The notes under the pieces: model-generated | What the model saw: the letters and a program-made list of their open reading frames with translations, nothing else | Told to the model about the DNA's origin: nothing | Databases searched by the model: none | Program-made: the position numbers and the translations under genes | Source of the DNA: Nemertoderma westbladi | Lineage: Eukaryota > Xenacoelomorpha > Nemertodermatida > Nemertodermatidae | DNA length: 64,000 bases | Direction: 5' to 3' | NCBI GenBank assembly: GCA_032718475.1 | Contig: JAUCBJ010009153.1 | Location: 1-64,000 of the forward strand | Part shown: in pieces, positions 32,552-44,360 of the stretch | Layout: every line of letters begins with the position of its first letter | How positions within the stretch are numbered: position 1 is the stretch's first letter

Positions 32552-34696
32552 TACTACTACTAGGATCGGCATGCTGCATTGCAGCTGCATTTTTAAGAAT
32601 GCTGTGCCGGCTTGTCAACAAAATTGCACCGCCACAACTCCCTATCACCCATGACATTTGCTAGATCATCCGCATCTTTAAGGCCAGTGTCCTTTAAGAT
32701 GCGTCTCAAGAAAGTCATGGGCTGTCCACCATGCTTATTCACTCCATGAGGCTGCCAAAGTACAAGATTATGCACTGGCTGGTCCTCACGGCGAAAGCAA
32801 TGTCCTGCAAAGCGGAGGCGATTTTGTTCTAGTGTCAAGCTTGGGGGAACCAATGAGACACCTCCAATGTTATATAGTGTCTGGTTGGAGATGTGTGCAT
32901 TGTACTTGACACAATGTACCCGGCGTAGCATTCTTGTGAATGTGCCATCCAGAGATTTGGTGTCCTCAGCAGTTAGAGCCCAGCATGGACTCCCGTAGAG
33001 GAGTACTGGAACTACTGCTGCTCTGAATAATCGGATCTTAAGTTTCCGATTAATTCTAGGTGACTTCCAAAACCTGGAAAGCCTATTCAAGGCTGCCCAT
33101 GCCTTTCCCTTACGTATTCGAAGGTCCTCACCTGACTTCCGGATCCATGATCCCAGGTAACAGAAGTCGTCCACATGCTCAAGCATACCATCCTTTGAGC
33201 TTATGCTCATCCGATCAGAGACTTGCTGAGGACTTTCAAAGTTAACTGTCAGAATTTTGGTCTTTCTGGAGTTAATAAAAAGACCAACACTAGAAGCAGC
33301 ATGTTCTAATGAGCTGAGGAGCCGCTGGGCTCCCTCTAATGATTCTGAGAGTACTCCTAAGTCATCAGCAAAGTCTAGATCAGTTAGGTACTTGGCAGGA
33401 TTTCCTCGACTTCTGGAGCCAGTAGGTGGAGTTATCAACACCCCATCATCATTATGATGATCTAAGGACATGCGTAGAACATAGTCAACCACAATAATGA
33501 ACAAGAATGGTGCAAGTGTGTCTCCTTGGAGGACGCCCCATAACACTTCAAATGGTTCTGTGTCACCATCAACAGTAGACACAAATGTTGTCGAACCATC
33601 GTATACTGATCTGATTGCTGCAATAATTTCATCAGGAATCCCATATAATGAAAGTATGCTGAACATACGTGAGCGAGAGACTGAATCAAAGGCCTTGAAG
33701 AAGTCAACAAAGATAACAGCCAGATGCCTGTCTTTCTTTTTTGATAACTCTTCAATTATCCTTCTAAGTGCCAAAATGGGCTCCATGGTCCCACGACCTT
33801 TACGGAACCCATTCTGATTTCCACGTAGCAGTCTCTCAATGGGATCCCTGATGCGATTTAATAGAATTCTATTGTATAGTTTTGCAGCAATCGAGATCAA
33901 TGAGATTCCCCGAAAAGAACCATAGAGTGTTAGGTTGCCCTTCTTGGGAACTGGCACCAACTTATTTGTTTTCATTTCTTGTGGGACTCTTGTTGTACGG
34001 TACATGTCTACTATGATGGGATAGATGAGCTTTAAACACTCAGGTATTTTAAAGACCTCAGGGGGAACACCATCTACTCCACTGGCACGATTGGTCTTAA
34101 TGCTCTTTGCAGCAGCCTTCACTTCTGCAAAGGAGATATCGCCAATGGGAATATCTGGGAGTACAGACTCAGACACTTTTACTTCTATAAAGTTATCAGG
34201 CAATACCCTGTCATTATTGAGGAGCTTTTCAAAGTGGGCTTTCCAACCATTGAGGCGATCGGCTGGTGATTCAGCCTTAACCTTGGTGGTTGGTTGGCTT
34301 TTCCGCCCAGTAAGCAGATTGATCGATTTCCATGCCTGGGATGATTGCCTGCTGTCGTCAGCATCATTGATGGCATCAACCTGTTGGTTTATTAGCTCCT
34401 GTAGATTAACAGAGTACTGCCTGTTCAGGGACCTAGATGCAGCTTTAACTGCATTCTTGGCCGCTGTAGTCTGTTTGAGTCGGGACTCTTTCTGCGCCTT
34501 ATGAAGGTCATTTCGGCACTTCTGAATTTTGTTGTCAGTCCAGGGTGCCCTTTTCCTGTTTCGAGGGTATACAGGAACTGTTTCTGCAGCTGCTAACTTA
34601 ACTGCTTCTGTAAAGGCAGTATAGCCCTCACAGTGATCTGCCGCCTCAGAGGCAAGAGCCTCATACCTGTTGCTCAGCTGTAGTGTGAAGCTTGTT
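32552..34696 (-). mobile_element. RTE-like LINE inserted in BEL pol, 5'-truncated
   Basis: A 2,145-bp minus-strand insertion with a 10-11-bp target duplication. The 3' UTR is only about 30 bp and ends in four TAG units, the short UTR and simple-repeat tail typical of RTE elements. The coding frame is open to the 5' junction, so the endonuclease was lost on insertion. A shorter near-identical copy lies in inverted orientation at 38315-39262. Confidence 0.93.
32593..34695 (-). pseudogene. RTE-like reverse transcriptase, endonuclease truncated
   Basis: Open from the junction (TSFTLQLSNRYEALASEAA) to the stop at 32593, about 700 codons; the frame has no ATG near the real start and TTG at 34203 is arbitrary. 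After a linker come RT motifs: GFRKGRG, FVDFFKAFDSV (motif A, about 33700), GVLQGDTLAPFLF (motif B), and DLDFADDLGVLSES (motif C, about 33365), then a C-terminal region with LYGSPCWALTAEDT and WRCNFVDKPAQHS, alike in both copies. Sequence similarity and the tiny 3' UTR point to RTE. No internal stop, so recent, but not autonomous without the endonuclease. Confidence 0.88.
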
Positions 34697-34707
34697 TGTT
34701 TGGAGAC

Positions 34708-37050
34708 GCCAGCGACATGGGAATAGGTATAGTAGCATATCTGCGAGTTGAAACCCCGGATGGAATCAAAGTCGCCTTGGTTACCTCTAAGGCATTGATT
34801 AACAACAAGTTAAAGGTTCCTCGAGCGGAGTTAAAGGCGGCTTTATACGCTACAGCCATAGGCCGGAACGTAACGGAACAAATCGACTATCCACTGGAGA
34901 AAACGGTTTATTGGACTGACGCTTTACTCGTATTGGAGTATCTAACCAATGAAGTCTGTCAGTTCAGCGTTTTTGTTACTAACAGAGTAGCTATTATTCT
35001 TAGTCGCACAAAGATAGATCAATGGAGACATTGCCCTGGTACGATTAATCCAGCCGATATCGCCTCCAGGGGAGCAACTCCACAGGAACTGATAGATACT
35101 CCAGATTGGTTGGGTGGACCCAACTTCCTGAGCAAGGAAGAGGATGAATGGCCTCCTCACCTTACTACGGCGGAGATTAGACAAGCCAAGGGAGCGGAGA
35201 CAGTCAAACCTAAAACCCGGGCGAGTAAATCGAAGTTATTTAAACCGACTATCGATCTATCTGTATTACATACTTCCGGGAATGATGCTTCGGATCCACA
35301 ATCCCTCAACACAAATAAGTCTGTTGTGGAAATTAGAGATAGAGATTGGAAATCTGGAATACCAGACGTCTCGCAAGGAATCTCACCCATGCTGCAGAGA
35401 GCAATGCATCATTACAGTTCCTGGAATCGGCTCTGTAAAGCCGTCACATATTTAAGACGATGTTTTCATCATCACTACTCCAGGACGAAGACCACTAGTG
35501 ATACCGCTCCATTGACATCTGCACAAGTTGATGTTATTAAAAATTTACCCAAATATAAGATATCTGACCGTTTTCTAAAGGAGAAAATTAGTCACCAGGA
35601 GCATGAAGAAACCAATAAGCAGATACTGAGACTCCTGCAATGCTATGAGGATTCCGAAAGGTATTTCCTATTGTTGAGAAATCCGCAGATGCGCTTAAGG
35701 GATCGATTCTCGAGCACAATGATAGATGGGTTAATACGTGTTGGAGGAAGACTCACCAATGCGCCCTTATCCTTTGACACCAAATTCCCCATACTTATTA
35801 GAAATCTTGAAGTACAAATCAAGATGATTGTAGATGTTCACAGTAAACTTTATCATGCTGGTAGAGAACGAATTCTTAGCGAAATTCGAACTCGCTACTA
35901 TTTTGATAAACCCTGTAGAGCCCTGAACCAAGTTCTTAGGAACTGCATACCCTGTAGGAAAGCATTCAGTAGGCCTTTAACACAGCGAGAGGCAGAATTA
36001 CCTAGGGAACGAGTAAGCTTCTATGAACCACCTTTTACTAATACTGGTGTAGATTTATTTGGCCCTATTGAAGTATATCGTGCTAGGACTATAGTCAAGA
36101 GATGGTGTGTCATCTTCGTGTGCATGACTTGTAGAGCCATCCATCTCGATATGGTGAACGATCTATCTACCAACAGCTTCGTCTTAAGTTTACGACGACA
36201 GATTGCTCGCTTCGGGACGAGTAATACCATGAGATCGGATAAGGGAACGAACTTCATTGGTGCCAACAACGAAATACAGGCTTACGTGAAGGACTGGAAC
36301 CAAAGACAGGTGGACGACCAGCTAAGGATAACAGCGTCTAGCTGGACCTTCAACGCCGCCGACGCCCCTTGGTGGGGAGGAAGTTGGGAGAGATTAATTC
36401 GAAGTGTCAAAACCGCATTTAACTTTATAGTGCCATGCCGCGCGTATCTCACCGATGAACTTTTGCACACATTAATGGAGGAAATCGCTGCCTATCTCAA
36501 CGAGAGACCGCTTATGCCAGTCTCATCGAGTCCCGATTCCCTGGAAGCGCTAACACCCGCGCACTTCCTACTGAAGAAACCTGTAGCCATGCTCCCACGA
36601 TCGGAGATTGCCGACGGAGACGAATACTGCCGTCGAACTTGGCAACTTATGCAGTTGCTATCCCGTCGTTTCGCTGACCATTTCGAGAAACATTATCTGC
36701 CCACGCTACAACTTCGAACTAAGTGGTTTGCGCAGCAAGAAAACGTCAGCGCCGGAGATATGGTGCTTATTGTAGATCCAGACCTCCCACGTAAACGGTG
36801 GCAGACAGGTCGTATCATCGAGACTCACATCTCGGATGATGGTTTAGTGCGCTCAGTAGAACTTGTCGTCATGCGGCGTAACTTCAAGAAGCCAGGCATA
36901 ATCTTTGAGACGCAACAACTCAATCGCCCAGTTGGTCGTTTATGTTTACTGGAAAGAGACAGAGAACTCTCCGGAAACTATGGAAGGCAAGACACTCTTC
37001 CCACGACCACCTCCCTAATTCCTCAAACATCTAGGGACTCCCCAACGTGA
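34708..37050 (+). pseudogene. pol: BEL/Pao pol, second part (RNase H region, integrase), downstream of LINE
   Basis: Continues the pol frame after the nested LINE; TTG at 34696 is not a start. It begins with the RNase H-like segment that carries the GDAS motif, with WTDALLVLEYL about 75 residues on. The integrase zinc site is H..H (HSKLYHAG) then C-x2-C (NCIPCRKAF) near 35840-35960. The DDE triad is seen as NTGVDLFGP (about 36043), RSDKGTNFIG (about 36233) and GGSWERLIRSVK (about 36379). A C-terminal DUF5641-like region follows (ERPLMPVSS; MVLIVDPDLPRKRWQTGRI). Intact to the stop at 37048-37050. Confidence 0.9.
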
Positions 37051-37348
37051 TACGTCTGGAGTGGGTGTATGACTATATTGTTTTATCTATTTTATTATAT
37101 TTTTATATGCGAACTTTATTATGTACTTTATTATAATCGTTTTTATTCAATTTTATTTAGTAGAATGTTATTTTAGTGATTATTTAGTAGGTTAGTGCAA
37201 TATATTAGTGTTTATTACGTAATTTACATATATAATATATATTTAGTGCGACGGCGAGAAATAATTATTTTTCTCTTTCCTTACTGTACGTATCCTATTA
37301 TAAATACGTGACTACAGTAAGATGAAATGTCCGTACTTATTAAAGTAC

Positions 37349-37354
37349 AATAAA
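37349..37354 (+). terminator. Polyadenylation signal AATAAA of BEL transcript
   Basis: AATAAA about 300 bp after the pol stop, right after a 6-bp stem hairpin (GTACTT/AAGTAC). The role is inferred from position; other AATAAA occur in this AT-rich stretch. Confidence 0.4.
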
Positions 37355-37600
37355 GCCACTACTATATTCAAGTATTATTGGTAGGCAGAGTATTAGGAAT
37401 GCAAAGTTCAGATCCTCGTGTCTCGGCTAAACCAAGCTCTGGGTAGACATTGGAAACGACTTGCCTCTTCACACTGACATTGCTTCGTGCGATATTGCTC
37501 TTCTACCTTATATTAAATAATACATATAGTAGCGTGATGTCCATATAACAGTAGCGTAAAACGCAAATAAATCTGTTAAACCTTTTGACCATCTGTAATT

Positions 37601-37858
37601 CTAGTCGATTAAGATATCGCGGCACCCACCGATATACTTGAAAGACAAATTCTAGAATCAGTGGTTAATGTCCCCAGACAAGTTCTGGAATAAATCGGTG
37701 CCCATCTTAAATATTAATTTAATATTTATTAAAATCTGTAAAATTCAGATCCTTTAAAATTTCTAGTCAATTAAGATATCGCAGCACTTACCGATACTCT
37801 TAAAAGACAATTTTATAGAATTAAGGATCCTAAGTCCCCAGACATGCTCTGGAATAAA
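37601..37858 (+). repeat. Diverged 94-bp duplication with two conserved hairpins
   Basis: Copies at 37601-37694 and 37763-37858 are offset by 162 bp. Each starts CTAGTC(G/A)ATTAAGATATCG and ends in TCTGGAATAAA. Each can form two stem-loops: ATATCG/CGATAT (37614-37619 with 37630-37635; 5-bp version at 37777-37796), and CCAGA/TCTGG (37674-37688 and 37838-37852). The CCAGA/TCTGG stems are identical while their five-base loops differ (CAAGT, CATGC). Confidence 0.82.
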
Positions 37859-37907
37859 AATTGTGTCAAATTTAACATCAAATAATAAAATTCACGGGAA
37901 TAAATTT

Positions 37908-38038
37908 AAATTCATACTTTAAATGAATTTCATAAATTGTCGTTTTGTGCAATTTATAACATTCCCAAACAAATTAATTAATAGATCATGGGAGCGGAGA
38001 TTCATCCTATTGAGTGTATTAGAGTGCGAGAATCTCCG
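37908..38038 (+). other. Three adjacent perfect inverted repeats
   Basis: AAATTCAT/ATGAATTT (37908-37915 with 37923-37930), ATAAATTG/CAATTTAT (37932-37939 with 37950-37957) and CGGAGATTC/GAATCTCCG (37995-38003 with 38030-38038). The third is GC-rich enough to be meaningful as RNA or DNA structure; the first two are AT-rich and could be chance. Confidence 0.6.
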
Positions 38039-38314
38039 ACATATAGTCAATAGCCAATAAAATTAATAAAATCATGTATAAAGAGGATATTGACAATTAA
38101 AGAATTATTATTAAATAGCATTCCAGATCTGTATGCATGAGAATTACCCTAATTCTACCGCTAGCATTCCATAATGTCACCATAGCAACACCCACGCTAG
38201 AATTAGAAGCAAGTTAAAAGAACAATAGAAAGCTTGTCCCATTGCATAGCATAGAGAATATAGCACACTGTTAGTATCCAAGGATACACAGTAATAACAC
38301 AGTAATAACACAGA

Positions 38315-39262
38315 TACACAGTGGTTGACTATGTTCTACGCATGTCCTTAGATCATCATAATGATGATGGGGTGATGATAACTCCACCTACTGGTTCCAG
38401 AAGTCGAGGAAATCCTGCCAAGTACCTAACTGATCTAGACTTTGCTGATGACTTAGGAGTACTCTCAGAATCATTAGAGGGAGCCCAACGGCTCCTCAGC
38501 TCATTAGAACATGCTGCTTCTAGTGTTGGTCTTTTTATTAACTCCAGAAAGACCAAAATTCTGACAGTTAACTTTGAAAGTCCTCAGCAAGTCTCTGATC
38601 GGATGAGCATAAGCTCAAAGGATGGTATGCTTGAGCATGTGGACGACTTCTGTTACCTGGGATCATGGATCCGGAAGTCAGGTGAGGACCTTCGAATACG
38701 TAAGGGAAAGGCATGGGCAGCCTTGAATAGGCTTTCCAGGATTTGGAAGTCACCGAGAATTAATCGGAAACTTAAGGTCCGATTATTTAGAGCAGCAGTA
38801 GTTCCAGTACTCCTCTACGGGAGTCCATGCTGGGCGCAAACTGCTGAGGACACCAAATCTCTGGATGGCACATTCACAAGAATGCTACGCCGGGTTCATT
38901 GTGTCAAGTACAATGCACACATCTCCAACCAGACACTATATAACATTGGAGGTGTCTCATTGGTTCCCCCAAGCTTGACACTAGAACAAAATCGCCTCCG
39001 CTTTGCAGGACATTGCTTTCGCTGTGAGGACCAGCCAGTGCATAATCTTGTACTTTGGCAGCCTCATGGAGTGAATAAGCATGGTGGACAGCCCATGACT
39101 TTCTTGAGACGCATCTTAAAGGACACTGGCCTCAAAGATGCGGATGATCTAGCAAATGTCATGGGTGATAGGGAGTTGTGGCGGTGCAATTTTGTTGACA
39201 AGCCGGCACAGCATTCTTAAAAATGCAGCTGCAATGCAGCATGCCGATCCTAGTAGTAGTAG
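38315..39262 (+). mobile_element. RTE-like LINE 3' fragment fused to BEL right end
   Basis: A plus-strand copy of the last 0.95 kb of the RTE family nested in pol. It starts near TGGTTGACTATG in the RT (between motifs B and C) and ends with the same short 3' UTR and four TAG units (39251-39262), directly at satellite. Its left neighbour is BEL 3' sequence and its right neighbour is satellite, with no target duplication. Satellite phase across 23402/39263 is continuous to within one base. Confidence 0.9.
38321..39220 (+). pseudogene. RTE-like reverse transcriptase fragment
   Basis: 299 codons from inside the RT (VDYVLRMSLDHHNDDG) through DLDFADDLGVLSES to the C-terminal FVDKPAQHS. It differs from the nested copy at about 5 of 299 residues (for example FWKS/IWKS, CWAL/CWAQ, FRREDQ/FRCEDQ), so both derive from a recently active source. 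The start is a GTG in mid-domain, not a gene start. Non-functional. Confidence 0.88.
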
Positions 39263-39440
39263 TACCTAGTAAAACAAACAAAGTGCGGCACTCTACCGGT
39301 ACTACCTAGTAAAACAAACAAAGTGCGGCACTCTACCGGTACTACCTAGTAAAACAAACAAAGTGCGACACTCTACCGGTACTACCTAGTAAAACTCGAA
39401 GTCCGGCACTCTACCAGTACTACCTAGTAAAACAAACAAA

Positions 39441-42400
39441 GTGCGGCACTCTAACGGTACTACCTAGTAAAACTCAAAGTTCGGCACTCTACCGGTACTA
39501 CCTAGTAAAACAAACAAAGTGCGGCACTCTACCAGTACTACCTAGTAAAACTCAAAGTTCGGCAATCTACCAGTACTACCTAGTAAAACAAACAAAGTTC
39601 GGCACTCTACCAGTACTACCTGGTGAAACAAACAAAGTTCGGCACTCTACCAGTACTACCTAGTGAAACTCAAAGTCCGGCACTCTACCAGTACTACCTA
39701 GTAAAACAAACAAAGTGCGGCACTCTATCAGTACTACCTAGTAAAACTCAAAGTCCGGCACTCTACCAGTACTACCTAGTAAAACTCAAAGTTCGGCACT
39801 CTACCAGTACTACCTAGTGAAACTCAAAGTTCGGCCATCTACCAGTACTACCTAGTAAAACAAACAAAGTTCGGCACTCTACCAGTACTACCTAGTGAAA
39901 CAAACAAAGTGCGGGACTCTACCGGTACTACCTAGTGAAACAAACAAAGTTCGGCACTCTACCGGTACTACCTAGCAAAACAAACAAAGTTCGGCACTCT
40001 ACCGGTACTACCTAGTAAAACAAACAAAGTTCGGCACTCTACCAGTACTACCTAGTGAAACTCAAAGTTCGGCCATCTACCAGTACTACCTAGTAAAACA
40101 AACAAAGTTCGGCACTCTACCAGTACTACCTAGTGAAACAAACAAAGTGCGGGACTCTACCGGTACTACCTAGTGAAACTCAAAGTTCGGCCATCTACCA
40201 GTACTACCTAGTAAAACAAACAAAGTGCGGCACTCTACCAGTACTACCCAGTGAAACAAACAAAGTGCGGCACTCTACCAGTACTACCTAGTAAAACAAA
40301 CAAAGTGCGGCACTCTACCAGTACTACCTAGTAAAACAAACAAAGTTCGGCACTCTACCAGTACTACCTAGTAAAACAAACAAAGTGCGGCACTCTACCG
40401 GTACTACCTAGTAAAACAAACAAAGTGCGGCACTCTACCGGTACTACCTAGTAAAACAAACAAAGTTCGGCACTCTACCAGTACTACCTAGTGAAACAAA
40501 CAAAGTCCGGCACTCTACCAGTACTACCTAGTAAAACAAACAAAGTGCGGCACTCTACCGGTACTACCTAGTGAAACAAACAAAGTTCGGCACTCTACCG
40601 GTACTACCTAGTAAAACAAACAAAGTGCGGCACTCTACCAGTACTACCTAGTGAAACTCAAAGTTCGGCACTCTACCAGTACTACCTAGTAAAACAAACA
40701 AAGTGCGGCACTCTACCGGTACTACCTAGTAAAACAAACAAAGTGCGGCACTCTACCAGTACTACCTAGTAAAACTCAAAGTCCGGCACTCTACCAGTAC
40801 TACCTAGTAAAACAAACAAAGTGCGACACTCTACCAGTACTACCTAGTAAAACAAACAAAGTTCGGCACTCTACCGGTACTACCTAGTAAAACAAACAAA
40901 GTGCGGCACTCTACCAGTACTACCTAGTGAAACTCAAAGTTCGGCACTCTACCAGTACTACCTAGTAAAACAAACAAAGTGCGGCACTCTACCGGTACTA
41001 CCTAGTAAAACAAACAAAGTGCGGCACTCTACCAGTACTACCTAGTAAAACTCAAAGTCCGGCACTCTACCAGTACTACCTAGTAAAACAAACAAAGTGC
41101 GACACTCTACCAGTACTACCTAGTAAAACAAACAAAGTTCGGCACTCTACCAGTACTACCTAGTAAAACAAACAAAGTGCGGCACTCTACCAGTACTACC
41201 TAGTAAAACAAACAAAGTGCGGCACTCTACCAGTACTACCTAGTAAAACTCAAAGTCCGGCACTCTACCAGTACTACCTAGTAAAACAAACAAAGTGCGA
41301 CACTCTACCAGTACTACCTAGTAAAACAAACAAAGTTCGGCACTCTACCGGTACTACCTAGTAAAACAAACAAAGTGCGGCACTCTACCAGTACTACCTA
41401 GTAAAACTCAAAGTCCGGCACTCTACCGGTACTACCTAGTAAAACTCAAAGTCCGGCACTCTACCAGTACTACCTAGTAAAACAAACAAAGTGCGACACT
41501 CTACCAGTACTACCTAGTAAAACTCAAAGTCCGGCACTCTACCAGTACTACCTAGTAAAACAAACAAAGTGCGGCCCTCTACCAGTACTACCTAGTAAAA
41601 CAAACAAAGTGCGGCACTCTACCAGTACTACCTAGTAAAACAAACAAAGTGCGGCACTCTACCAGTACTACCTAGTAAAACTCAAAGTCCGGCACTCTAC
41701 CAGTACTACCTAGTAAAACAAACAAAGTGCGACACTCTACCAGTACTACCTAGTAAAACAAACAAAGTTCGGCACTCTACCGGTACTACCTAGTAAAACA
41801 AACAAAGTGCGGCACTCTACCAGTACTACCTAGTAAAACAAACAAAGTGCGGCACTCTACCAGTACTACCTAGTAAAACTCAAAGTCCGGCACTCTACCA
41901 GTACTACCTAATAAAACAAACAAAGTTCGGCACTCTACCGGTACTACCTAGTAAAACAAACAAAGTGCGGCACTCTACTAGTACTACCTAATAAAACAAA
42001 CAAAGTGCGACACTCTACCAGTACTACCTAGTAAAACTCAAAGTCCGGCACTCTACCAGTACTACCTAGTAAAACAAACAAAGTGCGACACTCTACCAGT
42101 ACTACCTAGTAAAACAAACAAAGTTCGGCACTCTACCGGTACTACCTAGTAAAACAAACAAAGTGCGGCACTCTACCAGTACTACCTAGTAAAACAAACA
42201 AAGTGCGGCACTCTACCAGTACTACCTAGTAAAACTCAAAGTCCGGCACTCTACCAGTACTACCTAGTAAAACAAACAAAGTCCGGCACTCTACCAGTAC
42301 TACCTAGTAAAACAAACAAAGTGCGACACTCTACCAGTACTACCTAGTAAAACAAACAAAGTTCGGCACTCTACCGGTACTACCTAGTAAAACAAACAAA

Positions 42401-43500
42401 GTGCGGCACTCTAGCAGTACTACCTAGTAAAACAAACAAAGTGCGGCACTCTACCAGTACTACCTAGTACAACAAACAAAGTGCGGCACTCTAACAGTAC
42501 TACCTAGTAAAACTCAAAGTTCGGCACTCTACCGGTACTACCTAGTAAAACAAACAAAGTGCGGCACTCTACCAGTACTACCTAGTAAAACTCAAAGTTC
42601 GGCAATCTACCAGTACTACCTAGTAAAACAAACAAAGTTCGGCACTCTACCAGTACTACCTGGTGAAACAAACAAAGTTCGGCACTCTACCAGTACTACC
42701 TAGTGAAACTAACAAAGTCCGGCACTCTACCAGTACTACCTAGTAAAACAAACAAAGTGCGGCACTCTATCAGTACTACCTAGTAAAACTCAAAGTCCGG
42801 CACTCTACCAGTACTACCTAGTAAAACTCAAAGTTCGGCACTCTACCAGTACTACCTAGTGAAACTAACAAAGTTCGGCCACTCTGCCAGTACTACCTAG
42901 TAAAACAAACAAAGTTCGGCACTCTACCAGTACTACCTAGTGAAACAAACAAAGTGCGGCACTCTACCGGTACTACCTAGTGAAACAAACAAAGTTCGGC
43001 ACTCTACCGGTACTACCTAGCAAAACAAACAAAGTTCGGCACTCTACCGGTACTACCTAGTAAAACAAACAAAGTTCGGCACTCTACCAGTACTACCTAG
43101 TGAAACTCAAAGTTCGGCCACTCTACCAGTACTACCTAGTAAAACAAACAAAGTTCGGCACTCTACCAGTACTACCTAGTGAAACAAACAAAGTGCGGCA
43201 CTCTACCGGTACTACCTAGTGAAACAAACAAAGTTCGGCACTCTACCAGTACTACCTAGTAAAACAAACAAAGTGCGGCACTCTACCAGTACTACCTAGT
43301 GAAACAAACAAAGTGCGGCACTCTACCAGTACTACCTAGTAAAACAAACAAAGTGCGGCACTCTACCAGTACTACCTAGTAAAACAAACAAAGTTCGGCA
43401 CTCTACCAGTACTACCTAGTAAAACAAACAAAGTGCGGCACTCTACCGGTACTACCTAGTAAAACAAACAAAGTGCGGCACTCTACCGGTACTACCTAGT
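39441..43500. repeat. Dispersed duplication, about 3,040-bp offset
   Basis: About 1 kb at 39441-40450 matches 42481-43500. Markers: the CTAACGGT/CTAACAGT unit (39453 vs 42493), CCTGGTGAAAC (39620 vs 42660) and CCTAGCAAAAC (39971 vs 43016). The offset grows from 3,040 to 3,045 because the right copy has CTAACAAAGT (40-mer) where the left has CTCAAAGT (38-mer) at two units, and CGGCCACTCT where the left has CGGCCATCT. Confidence 0.8.
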
Positions 43501-44360
43501 AAAACAAACAAAGTGCGGCACTCTACCAGTACTACCTAGTAAAACTCAAAGTCCGGCACTCTACCAGTACTACCTAGTAAAACAAACAAAGTGCGGCACT
43601 CTACCAGTACTACCTAGTAAAACAAACAAAGTTCGGCACTCTACCGGTACTACCTAGTAAAACAAACAAAGTGCGGCACTCTACCAGTACTACCTAGTAA
43701 AACAAACAAAGTGCGGCACTCTACCAGTACTACCTAGTAAAACTCAAAGTCCGGCACTCTACCAGTACTACCTAGTAAAACAAACAAAGTGCGACACTCT
43801 ACCAGTACTACCTAGTAAAACAAACAAAGTTCGGCACTCTACCGGTACTACCTAGTAAAACAAACAAAGTGCGGCACTCTACCAGTACTACCTAGTAAAA
43901 CTCAAAGTCCGGCACTCTACCAGTACTACCTAGTAAAACAAACAAAGTGCGACACTCTACCAGTACTACCTAGTAAAACAAACAAAGTTCGGCACTCTAC
44001 CGGTACTACCTAGTAAAACAAACAAAGTGCGGCACTCTACCAGTACTACCTAGTAAAACAAACAAAGTGCGGCACTCTACCAGTACTACCTAGTAAAACT
44101 CAAAGTCCGGCACTCTACCAGTACTACCTAGTAAAACAAACAAAGTGCGACACTCTACCAGTACTACCTAGTAAAACAAACAAAGTTCGGCACTCTACCG
44201 GTACTACCTAGTAAAACAAACAAAGTGCGGCACTCTACCAGTACTACCTAGTAAAACTCAAAGTCCGGCACTCTACCGGTACTACCTAGTAAAACTCAAA
44301 GTCCGGCACTCTACCAGTACTACCTAGTAAAACAAACAAAGTGCGACACTCTACCAGTAC

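Larger units (their letters stand above)
23403..38314 (+). mobile_element. BEL/Pao LTR-type retrotransposon, interrupted, LTR pair not found
   Basis: The core is a BEL/Pao gag-pol: DUF1759-like capsid region, CCHC knuckles, aspartic protease, RT/RNase H, integrase and C-terminal DUF5641-like tail. It is flanked by 3.5 kb of leader and 1.26 kb of 3' sequence. Pol is split at 32551 by an RTE-like LINE. The left end starts TGTAAAAGC directly after satellite; the right end runs into a plus-strand RTE fragment. I compared the leader and the 3' region by eye and found no long direct repeat, so the usual pair of LTRs is absent, diverged, or truncated. Confidence 0.88.
37051..38314 (+). other. BEL 3' region with polyadenylation signal and hairpin cluster
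   Basis: 1.26 kb, AT-rich, no gene. AATAAA (37349-37354) directly follows a GTACTT/AAGTAC hairpin (37333-37348). A 94-bp segment is duplicated at 37601-37694 and 37763-37858. At least six other perfect inverted repeats lie between 37601 and 38038. Short ACACAGTAATA repeats end the region near 38280-38310. It should hold the U3 of the 3' LTR, and a GGGTGTATGAC at 37068-37078 could be the polypurine/LTR start, but no matching 5' copy was found. Confidence 0.55.

Noticed and set aside
33060-33817. Plus-strand ORFs over the nested RTE element
   Set aside because: Antisense to a well-supported reverse transcriptase frame; no recognisable content.
23403-38314. A pair of BEL LTRs
   Set aside because: By eye I found no direct repeat shared by 23403-26872 and 37051-38314; a real LTR pair of this young element should be obvious. 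A computed alignment would settle it.
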